The notes under the pieces were generated by a model. The model did no database searches. It was given only the letters and a program-made list of their open reading frames with translations, and had not been told where the DNA came from. Shown here one piece after another: positions 43,451-54,100 of a stretch of 64,000 bases of DNA. A program made the position numbers and the translations under genes. The DNA is from Siphonodentalium dalli (lineage: Eukaryota > Mollusca > Scaphopoda > Gadilida > Siphonodentaliidae): the NCBI GenBank assembly GCA_032622095.1, contig CP136068.1, positions 8,657,314 through 8,721,313 of the forward strand, written 5' to 3'. The number at the start of each line of letters is the position of its first letter. The first letter of the stretch is position 1.

Positions 43451-43735
43451 AAGTTCATATTTATAAATGTTCTTATACCTGTTTTTATTCTTGTTATCAG
43501 CGAAATAAATAATTATTATTACTACCAAACTGTCCAATCTATCTCCCGACAATACTTTGTCTTAGAGAGAGAGGGGAGAAAGAGGGAGAGAGAAAGCAAG
43601 CAAACCGACACAAAAAAACACAACTTAAATAAGACATTATCCCATGGACCGGGGCGAGCTGGGTCGGGGCGAGCTGACCCAGGTCGACTGGGGCGAGTGG
43701 GCCCTGGGGCGAGCTGGCCCGTTTCCATTTTATTA

Positions 43736-44350
43736 TTACAAATATTAGGATGAAAGTTTTAAAAAATAATAGCTGGATGCAAGACAATTCCCGCTACGGT
43801 ATTTCCTTGAAATCATGATTAACTTGAAGATGAAGACTTGTATAAACATACTAGTAGTGGTGAAGGTGAGGCCATTTGGTATTGCAGAATGGTTAATGTC
43901 AGTGTTCTATCAATCGACAATTAACTGATTAAGTCAACAATGCGAGAATTCGATCGGATCAGAATCCGTTCTGTCTAAATAATTTCTGGTCGCAGGTAAT
44001 GACACCTTTGACAAAACTGTGTTCATAAATTAATTTTGTCGCTGTGTACATAGTTAGATAGTAGTATTAGTACTCACAAGTATAATCACAATTGAGGTAG
44101 ATGCTTGATTCGTTAAAATTGTAATTTCGAAATTTGTTGCAAGAGTGAATCGTGGAATTATGACTCTGAACCCGAGTCACTGAGAACTAAGTTAGAACTT
44201 AGAAGTTAGAGTCAACGGTCAAAAGTCAGTCTGCCCTCGCATGGAATTGGTTACATTCGCGGTCAAACAAGGCGTACAATGGTACATTCTACATCCGATA
44301 CTGAAAATGTACATCACTACATGTACTCACCTTGTATATCATAATGCAAG
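43736..44350. other. Stretch with no recognised feature
   Basis: No open frame with motifs and no repeat partner seen. TTAGAACTTAGAAGTTAGAG is a local short duplication near 44190. Confidence 0.45.
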
Positions 44351-44354
44351 CATT

Positions 44355-44705
44355 TTTTTTCTCACCCACTGCGTGTGTTGTAATTGGTAATTCGTGGAAA
44401 TAATAATCCGAGGTGGTGATTTTCAACTTTGTTTGAATAGCATCACTTGCCTAACAACCGCCTGTGAACAACGTTAATTCTGGTTGGTTAAGACAAACGC
44501 GATCATCCAATCGCTAAATAGGTGACTCGGAAAGACGATACCAAGAGTTCAATAGGGCATGTCAAAGGTCATCTAGTTTTAAGAAACAAATTTTCAAAGG
44601 AACGGTATTGCAATTCAGCTCTCCCAGCGTCGAGTGTGCGCGCCCAGTACACTCAGAGCCCTCTACGGGCTGGGCCTTCGGCCCAGGCCTACGTGGGCTT
44701 ATTAA
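44355..44705. mobile_element. Possible small element with GC-rich hairpin end
   Basis: TTTTTTTTCTCACCCACTGC at 44352 resembles the inverted ends of the 26190-30224 block (TTTTTTCACCCACTG on one strand). The other side ends with AGCCCTCTACGGGCTGGGCC then TTCGGCCCAGGCCTACGTGG, a GC-rich double hairpin. The two ends do not match each other well, so the limits are tentative. Confidence 0.3.
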
Positions 44706-44917
44706 TTGAAGTTTATCCGGACAGTTATCTTTGTATGATATATATTATTGTATACCCCGGAATATATATAAAACTTCATGCGAAGAGATAGATCATCTTT
44801 AAATATACGGGCTGCGTTCCCTGTGGGTATAGGTGTTAAAATAGCCACATCCACTAAAGCCACCATAAACATAAAGAATATTATATAATAGACACATACT
44901 GTTCTTATACCAATCAT
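44702..44917 (-). CDS. Hydrophobic-leader open frame B (paralog at 34172-34378)
   Basis: A 71-codon minus-strand frame from ATG at 44917, with an in-frame TAA three codons upstream. Starts MIGIRTVCVYYIIFFMFMVA, then LVDVAILTPIP, followed by a short basic/polar tail. It aligns with the frame at 34378-34172 over about 40 codons (shared pattern MI....., FF.FM or F.FM, L..V.ILT.IP), with one extra codon in the helix. Upstream bases AATAACAT and GCGATATCT versus GCGACATTT also match. Function unknown; could be repeat-derived. Confidence 0.3.
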   Translation of the reverse strand: MIGIRTVCVYYIIFFMFMVALVDVAILTPIPTGNAARIFKDDLSLRMKFYIYSGVYNNIYHTKITVRINFN

Positions 44918-45161
44918 AGATATCGCTTACATTTCATGTTATTGTTATTACTACGAGTCGTATTGTGAGTTGTAAGTTGTAGGCGCTCTAAATTATGGAT
45001 TTTACAACCCACGCATAAAGCGCGCGAATCAAAATAAGGATTTGGCGCAATATCGTGACTCTGCTTATAAATAATCCACTGCGCTTTTTGCGAGGAAATA
45101 AACAAAGCGTATTTTGTGAATATCGCATTCATATCATCATTATGCTATACTATTATTTTAG

Positions 45162-45619
45162 TATCCATCCCTTAACTAATACCATTTCCGATTGGGCAAA
45201 AGCCGCCACGTGATAGTCCTGGAAAAAGTCATATTGGACACCCGAAAATCTTATCCATCTGTATGTTTATCTAAATTTTGGGAATACAACTTTTGTGGTT
45301 ATTTTTGGTATTTGTCGGCACTTAATTATCTATAAAAGCTTGTATTTTGATCATCAGAAAGCATGATTTGGAAAAGTAAACACGGAAGTGAGAAAAAAAC
45401 CTCAATGCGGAAGTGAAACGTCTGCTAATATCCATCAGTGTTGCGCGCGCATCACATTTCGCAATAGTATTAATTCGTGACGTCACGGAGTCCAATAAAA
45501 AGTGATATTGTACAGTTGGGAGTCCAATATGACTTTCGGGAGTCCAATATGACTTTTTCCAGGACTATCACGTGGCGCCTTTTTCCCAATCGGAAATGGT
45601 GTTAGTTAAGGGATGGATA
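45162..45619. mobile_element. PAL-A palindromic element, compact copy
   Basis: Terminal arms of about 95 bp: TATCCATCCCTTAACTAATA...CCGATTGGGCAAAAGCCGCC...GTGATAGTCCTGGAAAAAGT, mirrored at the right by ACTTTTTCCAGGACTATCAC...CCCAATCGGAAATGGTGTTA...GGGATGGATA. The middle holds one copy of the internal sequence (TAAACACGGAAGTGAGAAAA, CGTGACGTCACGGAGTCC). Flanking TA bases are possible but ambiguous. Non-coding. Confidence 0.85.
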
Positions 45620-45635
45620 ATAATAACTTTATATT

Positions 45636-46364
45636 ATACAATGTTGTGTACAGTACAGTGTTCCCGCTGCACCGAAAAAAAGTTTAGCCAAAAGTTTAGC
45701 CAAATGAAAATTTTATTAGCCAAATGAAAAACACTTTAGCCAAATGTTTTTTGGCCAAATTAAAAAAAACTTTGGCCAAATTAAATCATCGCTTTCTGGT
45801 CGGGATTGTCCTTAATTTTTGTTTTGTTTTATATCAATATCTTTTTTTAAATCATTAAATATTTATCCTTGCGAAAATATCTACATGTAAGTGACATCTG
45901 GAAACTAATAACTGAATATTGTTACGCAATTATCAAATTACAATCTGTCATAAAAGCATGCATATTATTTTGACTGTATCGATATTGACGACAAATAGCC
46001 ACAAAATATCTATCGTGATTCACATTTGGCTGATTAAGCTATTGTCTTACACTTGGTGCTCATAAACCTCGACGGTCACAAATACAATGTCATCATAAAC
46101 ATGCATTGTGCAGAGGCCCCGTGAGTGACCAGACAGACAGTGGGGGATTAGGGGATTAAATGTAAAATAATAACCGTTTGTTGTTTCGTGCAGAGTGACG
46201 TAATCTACAGTACTACAGTACTACAGTATGAGTTTTTCTTGTACTCGTCCAGGTTGTGGTGAAAAGTCATATTGGACTCGACATTGGCGTGTCTCGTCCT
46301 ATATGACTTTTCACCACCACCTGGACTCGTACAAGAAAAAACACATACTGTACACAACATTGTA
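45636..46364. mobile_element. Palindromic MITE P, copy 2, interrupted
   Basis: The left tip ACAATGTTGTGTACAGTA (45638-45655) is separated from the rest (TGAGTTTTTCTTGTACTCGT from 46229) by a 573-bp insertion. The remainder is a good palindrome ending ACATACTGTACACAACATTG. Confidence 0.85.
45656..46228. mobile_element. hAT-like insertion into MITE P
   Basis: Begins CAGTGTTCCCGCTGCACC, a typical hAT-type 5' end, followed by six TTTAGCCAAA/TTTGGCCAAA repeats (45678-45786) as subterminal motifs. The left flank GTACAGTA and right flank CTACAGTA agree at 7 of 8 bases, fitting the 8-bp hAT target duplication. The right side carries CTACAGTA three times in tandem (46205-46228). I do not see the expected mirrored 3' end, so the element may be deleted at that side. 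Confidence 0.5.
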
Positions 46365-46599
46365 TAATAACTTTATAATATTCTTGAAGAAATCATAATT
46401 TGATAATGTTATATCTAAATTATAACCTACGAAAGCCGCCGTCCCTTTAACCCTTTACCCAACAAACCGGCCAAAACCGGCCAAATAAAGCTTCAACAGC
46501 CTAAAATATCTTCGGTCTGTCTCAATAGAACCATACACATATGGGTATCATTGGAACCGGCTCATTGACCACATTGTGATAGTTACAGTTATGCCCTGT

Positions 46600-46668
46600 G
46601 CCAATGCATTCTCTTATATATGCGAGTCGACCATAGGTCGCCTCGCATATATAAGAGAATGCATTGGC
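46600..46668. repeat. Hairpin repeat H, copy
   Basis: GCCAATGCATTCTCTTATAT+ATGCGAG, a GTCGACCATAGGTCGC loop region, and the mirror CGCATATATAAGAGAATGCA+TTGGC. Almost perfectly self-complementary over about 69 bp. Preceded by CCCTGT. Confidence 0.9.
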
Positions 46669-46747
46669 CTAAAAAAAATCTTTTTTTAACACTTTTTACC
46701 ATTTTTTCTTACATTCTTTAACAATTTTATAATTTTTAATGTGTTAA

Positions 46748-46816
46748 GCCAATGCATTCTCTTATATATGCGAGGCGACCTATGGTCGACTCGCATATAT
46801 AAGAGAATGCATTGGC
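46748..46816. repeat. Hairpin repeat H, inverted partner copy
   Basis: Same 69-bp palindrome, in mirror arrangement to 46600-46668 across a T-rich spacer. Outer flanks CCCTGT (46594) and ACAGGG (46817) also mirror, so 46594-46822 may be one compound element. Confidence 0.9.
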
Positions 46817-46854
46817 ACAGGGCCCTTCTGTTGGGTAAAGGGTTAAGGCTTGAT

Positions 46855-46971
46855 TACCGCGGGTCTTTAATCCTGCCTTTAGCAAACACTCATTGGCGAG
46901 TAGATCCCTCATCATCAGGTAATATGTTCATCAAGCAGCCTTGTGATGAAGGTGAGTATTTCCGACCAAAG
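46855..46971 (+). other. Possible exon ending in a strong splice donor
   Basis: An open frame reads ILPLANTHWRVDPSSSGNMF and IKQPCDEG up to GATGAAG then GTGAGTATTT, a consensus donor at 46972. The start of the exon is unclear. It could precede 47143-47251, but the phases do not join (phase 1 into GATAATAG gives a stop), so the link is doubtful. Confidence 0.25.
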
Positions 46972-47142
46972 AATAAGAATCCCTCAACACTTGTATTGTA
47001 TGTGTATTATCTGCCTATGTTTCCAGAACATCCCTCCGGATGAATACTAAACCATTCCAATGGATACGTTATAACTAACCGGGAGAATCCATTCAGTAAC
47101 GAACGGTAAATTGATAACGATCTTCATTTGTTTCAGGATAAT

Positions 47143-47251
47143 AGCTACATCCTACACCGGAACAAGCGTCAGGTCGGTGGCTCCGGGGAGGGAGGAGGAG
47201 GTAAACTCGACATGACTCGTGAGCGTAAGGTTGACGGAAAGGCAACTCAGT
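47143..47251 (+). other. Possible terminal exon with Gly-rich, dibasic sequence
   Basis: After TTTGTTTCAG (acceptor, ends 47142) a frame reads DNSYILHRNKRQVGGSGEGG, GGKLDMTRERKVDGKATQ and stop at 47249-47251. KR followed by QVGGSGEGGGG looks like a proprotein cleavage site. Shortly after the stop, CACAAGGGCAAGCGTCATGT encodes a similar HKGKRHVGGG. At 48628-48675, CAACTCGACATGGCTCGCGG encodes QLDMARGDKRKVDE and stop, echoing KLDMTRERKVD. Either a small gene family or a local repeat; unproven. Confidence 0.25.
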
Positions 47252-47299
47252 AACGCGCCGCACAAGGGCAAGCGTCATGTTGGTGGCGGCTGGGAGGAG

Positions 47300-48180
47300 G
47301 AGGGTTTTTTTTTTATTGATTGTTTATTTGTACAATATTTACAAACATAATGCTGACAGTGTTATATTCAGAAATAAACATGATTATATTGTACAGGAGC
47401 GGCATGGCCAAAAATGCCGTCTTCCGGCCGCCCCTGTTTGGAAATAAAACTTATATAGTAAAATGACAACGTAAAATAAAGTAACATTTAAATACATGAA
47501 AATATGAAGAAAAAAAAAATATATATATATATGGATGAATGGTGTATCCAAACCATTTACATTGTGTACATAATATGCTGGTACGTGTACTGGTTGTATG
47601 TGCTGGTTGTATGTACTGGTTGTATGTACTGGTTATACGAAGCACTGGGCCAATATTACTCTGTCATAAGTGCAGTGAGTATGGCTGAAATATTATAGTT
47701 TTAGACTATATGACCAAATGAGAGCCTTTTGAAAGATCGCTATTCATTTTGTTCATATCTATCAGTTCTGTTCACAAAGGACGAGGTTACATATTATCCA
47801 GCCGAAATGAAAGGTGAACATACCATGCTTTTTACTAGCAAGTAGCAATGCTGGGGCTCATGTCGTGCATTTAGGCATGACTGCACAATCTCGATAAAAG
47901 GTATTGTTGCATTTAATTTTAGACGAGTATTGCGACAGATTCTTTTTTGTCAATAACGTTTTCAATCGGTTTTGAAATTTTATGTTCTTGTAATTTTTCC
48001 CAATGCATTCCATATGTCAACCACAGTCAGGGAATGTGTGTTTCGGTAACGTAGAACTAAATGCAGTTATCGGTGTTGATGCTTTCAGACTGCCAGCCTG
48101 TCGGGTATTAGCTGTTGATTAGTGTAATGTTTCATTGAAATGATTTGGGAAGATTATCTCCTTTACAGTAAAAAACGAAC
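47300..48180. other. Low-complexity and featureless stretch
   Basis: An A/T-rich run with ATATATATAT near 47520 and four GTACTGGTTGTATGT-type units at 47580-47640. The rest shows no repeats or coding signs. GAGCGGCATGGCC and GGCCGCCCCT near 47400-47440 form a weak GC-rich inverted pair. Confidence 0.45.
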
Positions 48181-48202
48181 GTTGCTTCTTGTAGCTTATA
48201 TA

Positions 48203-48601
48203 TGTGACCCGCCATATCAAATCCAGTCGTAAGTCGGGATTTGTTTTAAGAGAATGTATTGGCCTAACAATTTTTTACAATTTTAATAATTTTTTCTTGT
48301 ATTCTTTAACAATTTTATAATTTCACCCATACAGAGCTCCAGACAAGCATGAGCAGACGACACTCTTCTATATGCTTCTATATATGTGGGGGGCTCCCTG
48401 CAGGGTAATGTATGTTTTTTATGTTATGTCCTAAAAATTGTAAGAAACATTTATTTTAAAAAAATGATAAAATATTGTTAGGCCAATGCATTCTCTTATA
48501 TATGCGAGGCGACCTAAGGTCGACTCGCATATATAAGAGAATGCATTGGCACATGGTAAAAAAAATCCGACTTACGACTGGATTTGATATGGCGGGTCAC
48601 A
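48203..48601. mobile_element. TA-flanked inverted-repeat element carrying hairpin H
   Basis: Ends TGTGACCCGCCATATCAAAT+CCAGTCGTAAGTCGG and the mirror CCGACTTACGACTGGATTTG+ATATGGCGGGTCACA, about 40 bp each. TA lies on both sides (48201-48202, 48602-48603), the target duplication of Tc1/mariner-type elements. At 399 bp it is non-coding. It contains a hairpin H copy (48482-48550) and one stray arm (GAGAATGTATTGGCCTAACA, 48251). Confidence 0.8.
48482..48550. repeat. Hairpin repeat H, copy
   Basis: GCCAATGCATTCTCTTATAT+ATGCGAGGCGACCTAAGGTC+GAC then the mirror arm to GCATTGGC. Near-identical to 46748-46816. Confidence 0.9.
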
Positions 48602-48603
48602 TA

Positions 48604-50270
48604 TGTGGTGAAATTTAAGAATGTTCTCAACTCGACATGGCTCGCGGGGATAAGCGTAAGGTTGACGAGTAGCTCACATACATTGTCGCGAGACGAGCAA
48701 TACAGACAATTTTATTTCCGATGATAATACAATATTAAAACTTCATGTTAGCTATATATTTGCAACCTTTACTAAAATCTTATTCATGTCAAGCTTACAT
48801 ATGACTTATACATTAAAATGATTGATTGTGGAATTTGTGGTGATTAATATTCTTGGGTATGTCAAATACGGGGTGAGTTTTGTGGTGGTAAGTAAGGGTG
48901 TTATGTACTAATTGTAATACATTTTTATTGTATATTCTAATGCACTTACGAATATACCCCTTGAAACATCACATATTTGCGGGGGGGGGGGGGTAATTAT
49001 CGATAGACTGTCGCAAAGTATAGACCGGTTCACCGCTTCAATGTTATAAATTCCTACGTGCCAATATTGACGTCAGCTGAATTCCAAATCTCGTCCATGG
49101 CCAATACAGCTCCGCTCACTGTTCCGTGTCTATATTCATGACGTCACACTTACGCAGTACATGCCTACGACGTTACGGAGTAGATGCATTGCGTTGGCGA
49201 CTGGTATACTGACTTCCGTTACTAGGTCGTTGCTATATAAACAAACCAGCGGCGTCGCTTTTGTCGAAATTTGGCAGTCAGTACATTCGCCCTGTATACA
49301 TGTACATGTACTTTCAGAAATCACAAAACATCACAGCGTTATATCCCATCAATGTCATTGTCTCGATATAATTTGACCAAATTTCTTGACATGAAACCGT
49401 GACAGATACGGCGTGAAATACATCTGAATGAGTAAACAATTTTCCATTGTTTCAATTCAACTTCAAGTTCGCAGTAAAATCAAAACGGAAATTTGTAAGG
49501 GTAAACACATGAAGAAGACATCAGGTACAAGCAAACAATAACAAATGCATATTTATTTCTATTCGAGGTGGCAATTGTTCATCTTTATCAGCATTTTTAA
49601 CGATAGCAACAATTCTATTTTAGGGACTATATTTTATCCAGCGCATTAAATTTACTGTGGCAAATACTCCGCCGCCGTCGCCCATTAACTAAATTTGCCA
49701 CAATATATTCTCCCTGTACCTTTCCGAGATAACAAAACACCACACCATTCGTTATCCCCTAAGTATGTGATACGTTATTGAAGACTGACGGACACAATGA
49801 AGGACTCTACTCTGTGTAATGTATATGTAATTAATTCACAAGTTGGCATGATTGTTGCCTTATTGGAATGACATTTGGTCCACGGGGATAAGAATGATCC
49901 AGTCTGTATTTGACCTCAATCTGTTTATTTTTTTACCACACAAATTGATCCCAATACTTTTAATTTCATTTGTTTTGATTACCTAAACAGTAGGATGTCG
50001 AATTAATAAAGTTACAGTTGATCAGTAAATTATAACATATTCATAAAACAACAAACAGTTTATTTGGAATGAACAAAATGTATGTCAGGTCGTCAAACAG
50101 TTATAATTATAACATAATTCGCTTGGCACGGGGTAAACAAATCGTGTAATTGACTAATCGAAGTCTAATTTCGCGGTATAATATTGTAATGAGAGGTTAG
50201 AAGGAAATACATAAGTAGAATTATGTCCCGTTCGTTTTTACACCCAATCTCAAATACGAGTTAAAATAAA
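48604..50270. other. Stretch with no recognised gene
   Basis: G run at about 48980-48992. TGTACTTTCAGAAATCACAA...CACAGCGTTATATCCC (49308) and CCTTTCCGAGATAACAAAAC...ATTCGTTATCCCC (49722) are loosely similar. TTAAATTTACTGTGGCAAAT pairs weakly with AAATTTGCCACAATAT near 49650-49700. No coding frame supported. Confidence 0.45.
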
Positions 50271-50289
50271 AGGCCGTCCGGCCACAATG

Positions 50290-51110
50290 TCCCCCGAAAA
50301 AGTGGCTTCATTGGGGGCATCAGCTTTTCTGGAAAAAAATAGCAAGGACCCTAAATCCGATACTAAATTTCAGAACAATCCAACCAGTGTCCCCTGAAAT
50401 GGTACATGGCAAACTCTAGATATTTATTTATTTTACCTTCATAACTGCTGGCTGTGTTATTTATTACCAGATGATCTGTTCAGTGAATAAACAAGAAATC
50501 ATCGGGAAAAGTTCATATTATATTGTCATATAAGAAATCAATATTCCATATTTGAGAGCAACCAGAAAAAAATGGGTGGATCGTACCCATATTCGAACTT
50601 GACCTGTATTTCGAGCTGATATACGCACATTCCAAATTTGGTTCAGATATGATCACACAAACTGAAGTTGTCATTCGGAAACCAGAAATTGACTGGATTC
50701 CAAGTCGAAAAAGGGCCACAACTCTCGCAAAAATGGGCGAAGCAAGCCTATTCAAACTTGACCTGTATATAGGGCTGATAAACTCACATTATGATAACAC
50801 AAACTGAAGTTATATTCTGGAAACCAGAAAATTACAAGATTCTAAGTAAAACAAAAGGCCATAACTCTCGCAAAAATGGGCGGAGCAAACTCATATTCGA
50901 ACTTGTATTTTGGTCTGATAAACTCACCTATGAAATTTGCTTTTGATCTAATAACCGAAACTAAAGTTATCATCCGGAAACCATTTCCGGACGCACGCAC
51001 GCACGCACGCGCGCATGCACGCACGCACGCTCGCACGGACGGACGGACAAACGGACGGACACCGGCTATTTTGATAGTCCCCCGAACAAAAAAATTCGGG
51101 GGACAAACAA
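50290..51110. repeat. ~150-bp tandem units ending in GGAC microsatellite and CCCCCGAA hairpin
   Basis: Diverged units share GAACTTGACCTGTAT, GGGCTGATAAACTCAC, AACTGAAGTTATATTCTGGA, GGCCATAACTCTCGCAAAAA and TGGGCGGAGCAAAC. They end in a GCAC/GGAC repeat (50992-51060), then ATAGTCCCCCGAACAAAAAA and TTCGGGGGAC, a 7-bp stem. An interspersed repeat of a kind I associate with molluscs; Cys/Arg-rich frames across it are artefacts. Confidence 0.75.
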
Positions 51111-54100
51111 TCTGGCGCTCGATTGGCGAACAATATGTCAAATACAATGTAAATTTACTAATTCAAGAAATATAATATCCATAGCATGTACAAAAGTGGG
51201 GGTTTCCTTGTCTGAAAATGCGTTCGTGTCCAAACAATGGCTGTAGATTGTGGCTTTCTTCAGACTATCAAATTCTGTGCAAAACGTGGGATGGTGTGGA
51301 AAACTTATGTTGGAAAAGGCGTGGCTGGAAAGGTTCTCCTCTGTGCGAACAGATGCCGAAAGGATTGGTCTTCCCGGACGCATGCATCGTGCCCTTCGGA
51401 ACTCGATAATTTAGCATGGGCGTGGTCAAACGTTAACACTTTGGCCTATGGCAAACATTTAGTTACTTCTAACCTAGACCCTGGGAACTCCCCATGTGTT
51501 TCAGTTTTGATCGACTTACAATTTAGAGTTATGCCTCTTGAGTCTATTACGCGTCAACATAAATGACCATGTGATGATCTAATTTCCCCAGCGATAGTTC
51601 GAACAGGCATAAAAAATATCAAAATAGTCAATAGTAATCAATAATTTAAGATCGTTATACTATCACAATTGCCCAAATATCGGTATATTAATAGATATAA
51701 GTGATATATGTTGAGTCATTGTCGACGCACACAGTGACACGCATACCGAACATTTGTCGACGGTGATCACCGATGTGCGAGGAATATTCTCTAACCGAAG
51801 CCAGTGAGCAGGAGCTCGCCTTAAAAACAATTTAGGTGCAAACCAGTCGCGCGCGAGCAATTGCTCTCCCATTATGAAGAGGGACTATACCGATTAGTTA
51901 CAGGAATCACTGAACTAAATAGTTTCCCATAGGCGACAGTGTTAACGTTTCGGCCAAATTCACTGAATTGAAGCCTGCAGGCCATACCAGTGATGTTTAC
52001 CCAGCTAGAATGACCCCACTTGATCACGAAAATGCAAGAAAAATCATAGGTCATGTGTTTACTTTTTAAAATAAATCCCCAAGTCTACGACAGTGCTATC
52101 TCACAACCAAATTTTATCTGGAAAAACCCAGAACTACAGCAGCCAGTTAAATAAATTTCCCGCTCACAAAAATCCATTCCCCCATTCATTCACCAGTTTA
52201 AATTATTTAGATATTATGTACAAATCAAATAAACGCGATGTCATCCTTTAATAACGTGTCGCATGTATCAGATGAAGGTCATTCTTCAGTTACCTTCACC
52301 TTTAGCATTCCACGGTGTACTCGCTCCCCGACTCTGGAACACATTTAGCTCCCTGATTGCTATATGTTCTATGACCGTTGCGCATATACGCTAGGCTAGT
52401 ACTCGCTGGGGACCCACCGCTCCTGCTAAATCCGTCCGAAATCACATAATCGTCCAGTGCGCAATCGCCAGGCTCCTGTGTGCCTCCGCCAGAGAAAGTC
52501 TATACCATGCCCAGAAATTGAGCTCAGGGAACATAAATATGAGAAGTTAATATAAGAAAATTACGTTTCCCCCTCAATTAAAAGCCATTCTGAAAATTGA
52601 AAGCGGCTCTTGGTCCGCAGGATTCAATAAACCTGAAATTCTTTGTATTTTTCCCAACCTCATGCATCATTTCCAGTGATTTTACAATTACAAATTCGAA
52701 AGCATTCTGAGTGGAGCATGTGCTCAATTTTACTGCAATCGTCAGTTTATTGTCATCTTGGTATTGCTTTTAACATTGCCGGTAAAAATCATTGTCATGT
52801 GGGGATCGTTAAAACAGGGATTTGTTAAAACAAGGTTTATAAAATATCACACAATGATACGTTGCCTTTGCGATAACAAGCTACACGACGGGTAAGCATT
52901 CGGCGAAAGTGCACCAGTCCGAAATCGTCACCTCAGTGTGCTTTCGATGCTTCACGGTTTCAATGAAGATATTTGTGTTGATACGAACTTACGAAGGGAC
53001 GTGGCGCCGGCGATATTATCATAGGGGAGTATTCCATCAAAGGGACGTGGCGACAGGGGGTTTGCGGGGGGGGGGTCTAACCCTCCATCTTTGGTCAAAC
53101 TATTCAACAGCTGGAAATTTCATGCCTCACACAGCAATTGTTGGAAATTTTACACCACTTATAGGTTGAAATTGTTAGCTGGTTGATTTTCCAACAACTA
53201 ATTAGTGGGACATATGTTGTTTTAGACAATTCTAGCAAATCGTTTCTATATTTAGTCCGAATATGTGTCTGAAATTGCTATCAATTTGAAATATACCACC
53301 ATTATAGGTGGTGTCAGGTTGGTTGAAAATTCCCAACATTTGGAAAGTTCAAACCCAGTGGTCCACTATTTGGACCCCTCTGGACGGCGGCCATTTTGAA
53401 TCGGATGTGTTTGGTAAATATGTGTGGTGTCTTGGGGGCAAACACACACCACTCTTTGTTCGACCTAAATCGATAAAGGGTCGAGAACTGGCATGTGTTC
53501 CCTATTTGAATCCTTCTGGACGGCGGCCATGTTGGATTTGGTGGGGTGTGTGTGGAAACAGTCTTGCGGCCATCCTACAACACCCTTTATTTGAGCGATA
53601 TATTAAAATTTTCAAATAAGGCATAGAAGTCACATTCGTCGTATACTTTGAGTAAAAGCTGAAAACGGCGGCCATTTCGTGAAAGTGGAGGCTATTTTGA
53701 CTATGTTTGTCGGAAAAAATCAGCCTTCATAATTGACATACATTGCCCATGCATGCCAAATGTCAGGTTTGCATCATAAAGTGAACGATTCTGTTACTAT
53801 TTGACACTTGTCCACCTTATATATTTTGCAATGATAACATCTATATATATATATTATATGCTCTGCAAAGGGCAAAGAGAAAAATATGTGCACAAATATT
53901 AGATAAAATGCCATTATGCTCGGCTATAACGCCTACGATCCAATAAATTATCGATGAATTATGTGCAATATCGAAATTATTTATCGTGGGTGCGCACTAC
54001 ATGGAGTTTATAATGGAGCCATACAAATTTCGCACTGTAGCCACCGTATGCTTGTCTTTTAATGTGCCACATGTAGATCTGTTTACATTGTCCGTGCATA

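Larger units (their letters stand above)
42032..43726 (+). mobile_element. Degenerate MULE with GC-rich terminal inverted repeats
   Basis: The left end is AATCCGGGCCCACTCGCCCC+AGGGCCCACTCGCCCCAG. The right end, read inward on the other strand, is GGAAACGGGCCAGCTCGCCC+CAGGGCCCACTCGCCCCAG. Flanks ATTTTATTG (42024-42032) and ATTTTATTA (43727-43735) look like a 9-bp target duplication, typical of Mutator-like elements. Both ends contain extra inverted GGGGCGAGCTGGCCC modules. Inside is a MULE-like transposase remnant (42724-43320). Similar solo ends occur at 1462-1505 and about 58299-58345. Confidence 0.75.

Noticed and set aside
50842-51147. Cys/Arg-rich frames over the GCAC/GGAC tract
   Set aside because: Produced by the microsatellite; repeat-derived on both strands.
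52303-52400. LINE C-terminal motif APRLWN
   Set aside because: Only about 15 residues match the general pattern, with no reverse transcriptase around it.
53308-53619. 103-codon frame as a gene
   Set aside because: It contains two diverged copies of a CTGGACGGCGGCCAT noncoding repeat and shows no domain.
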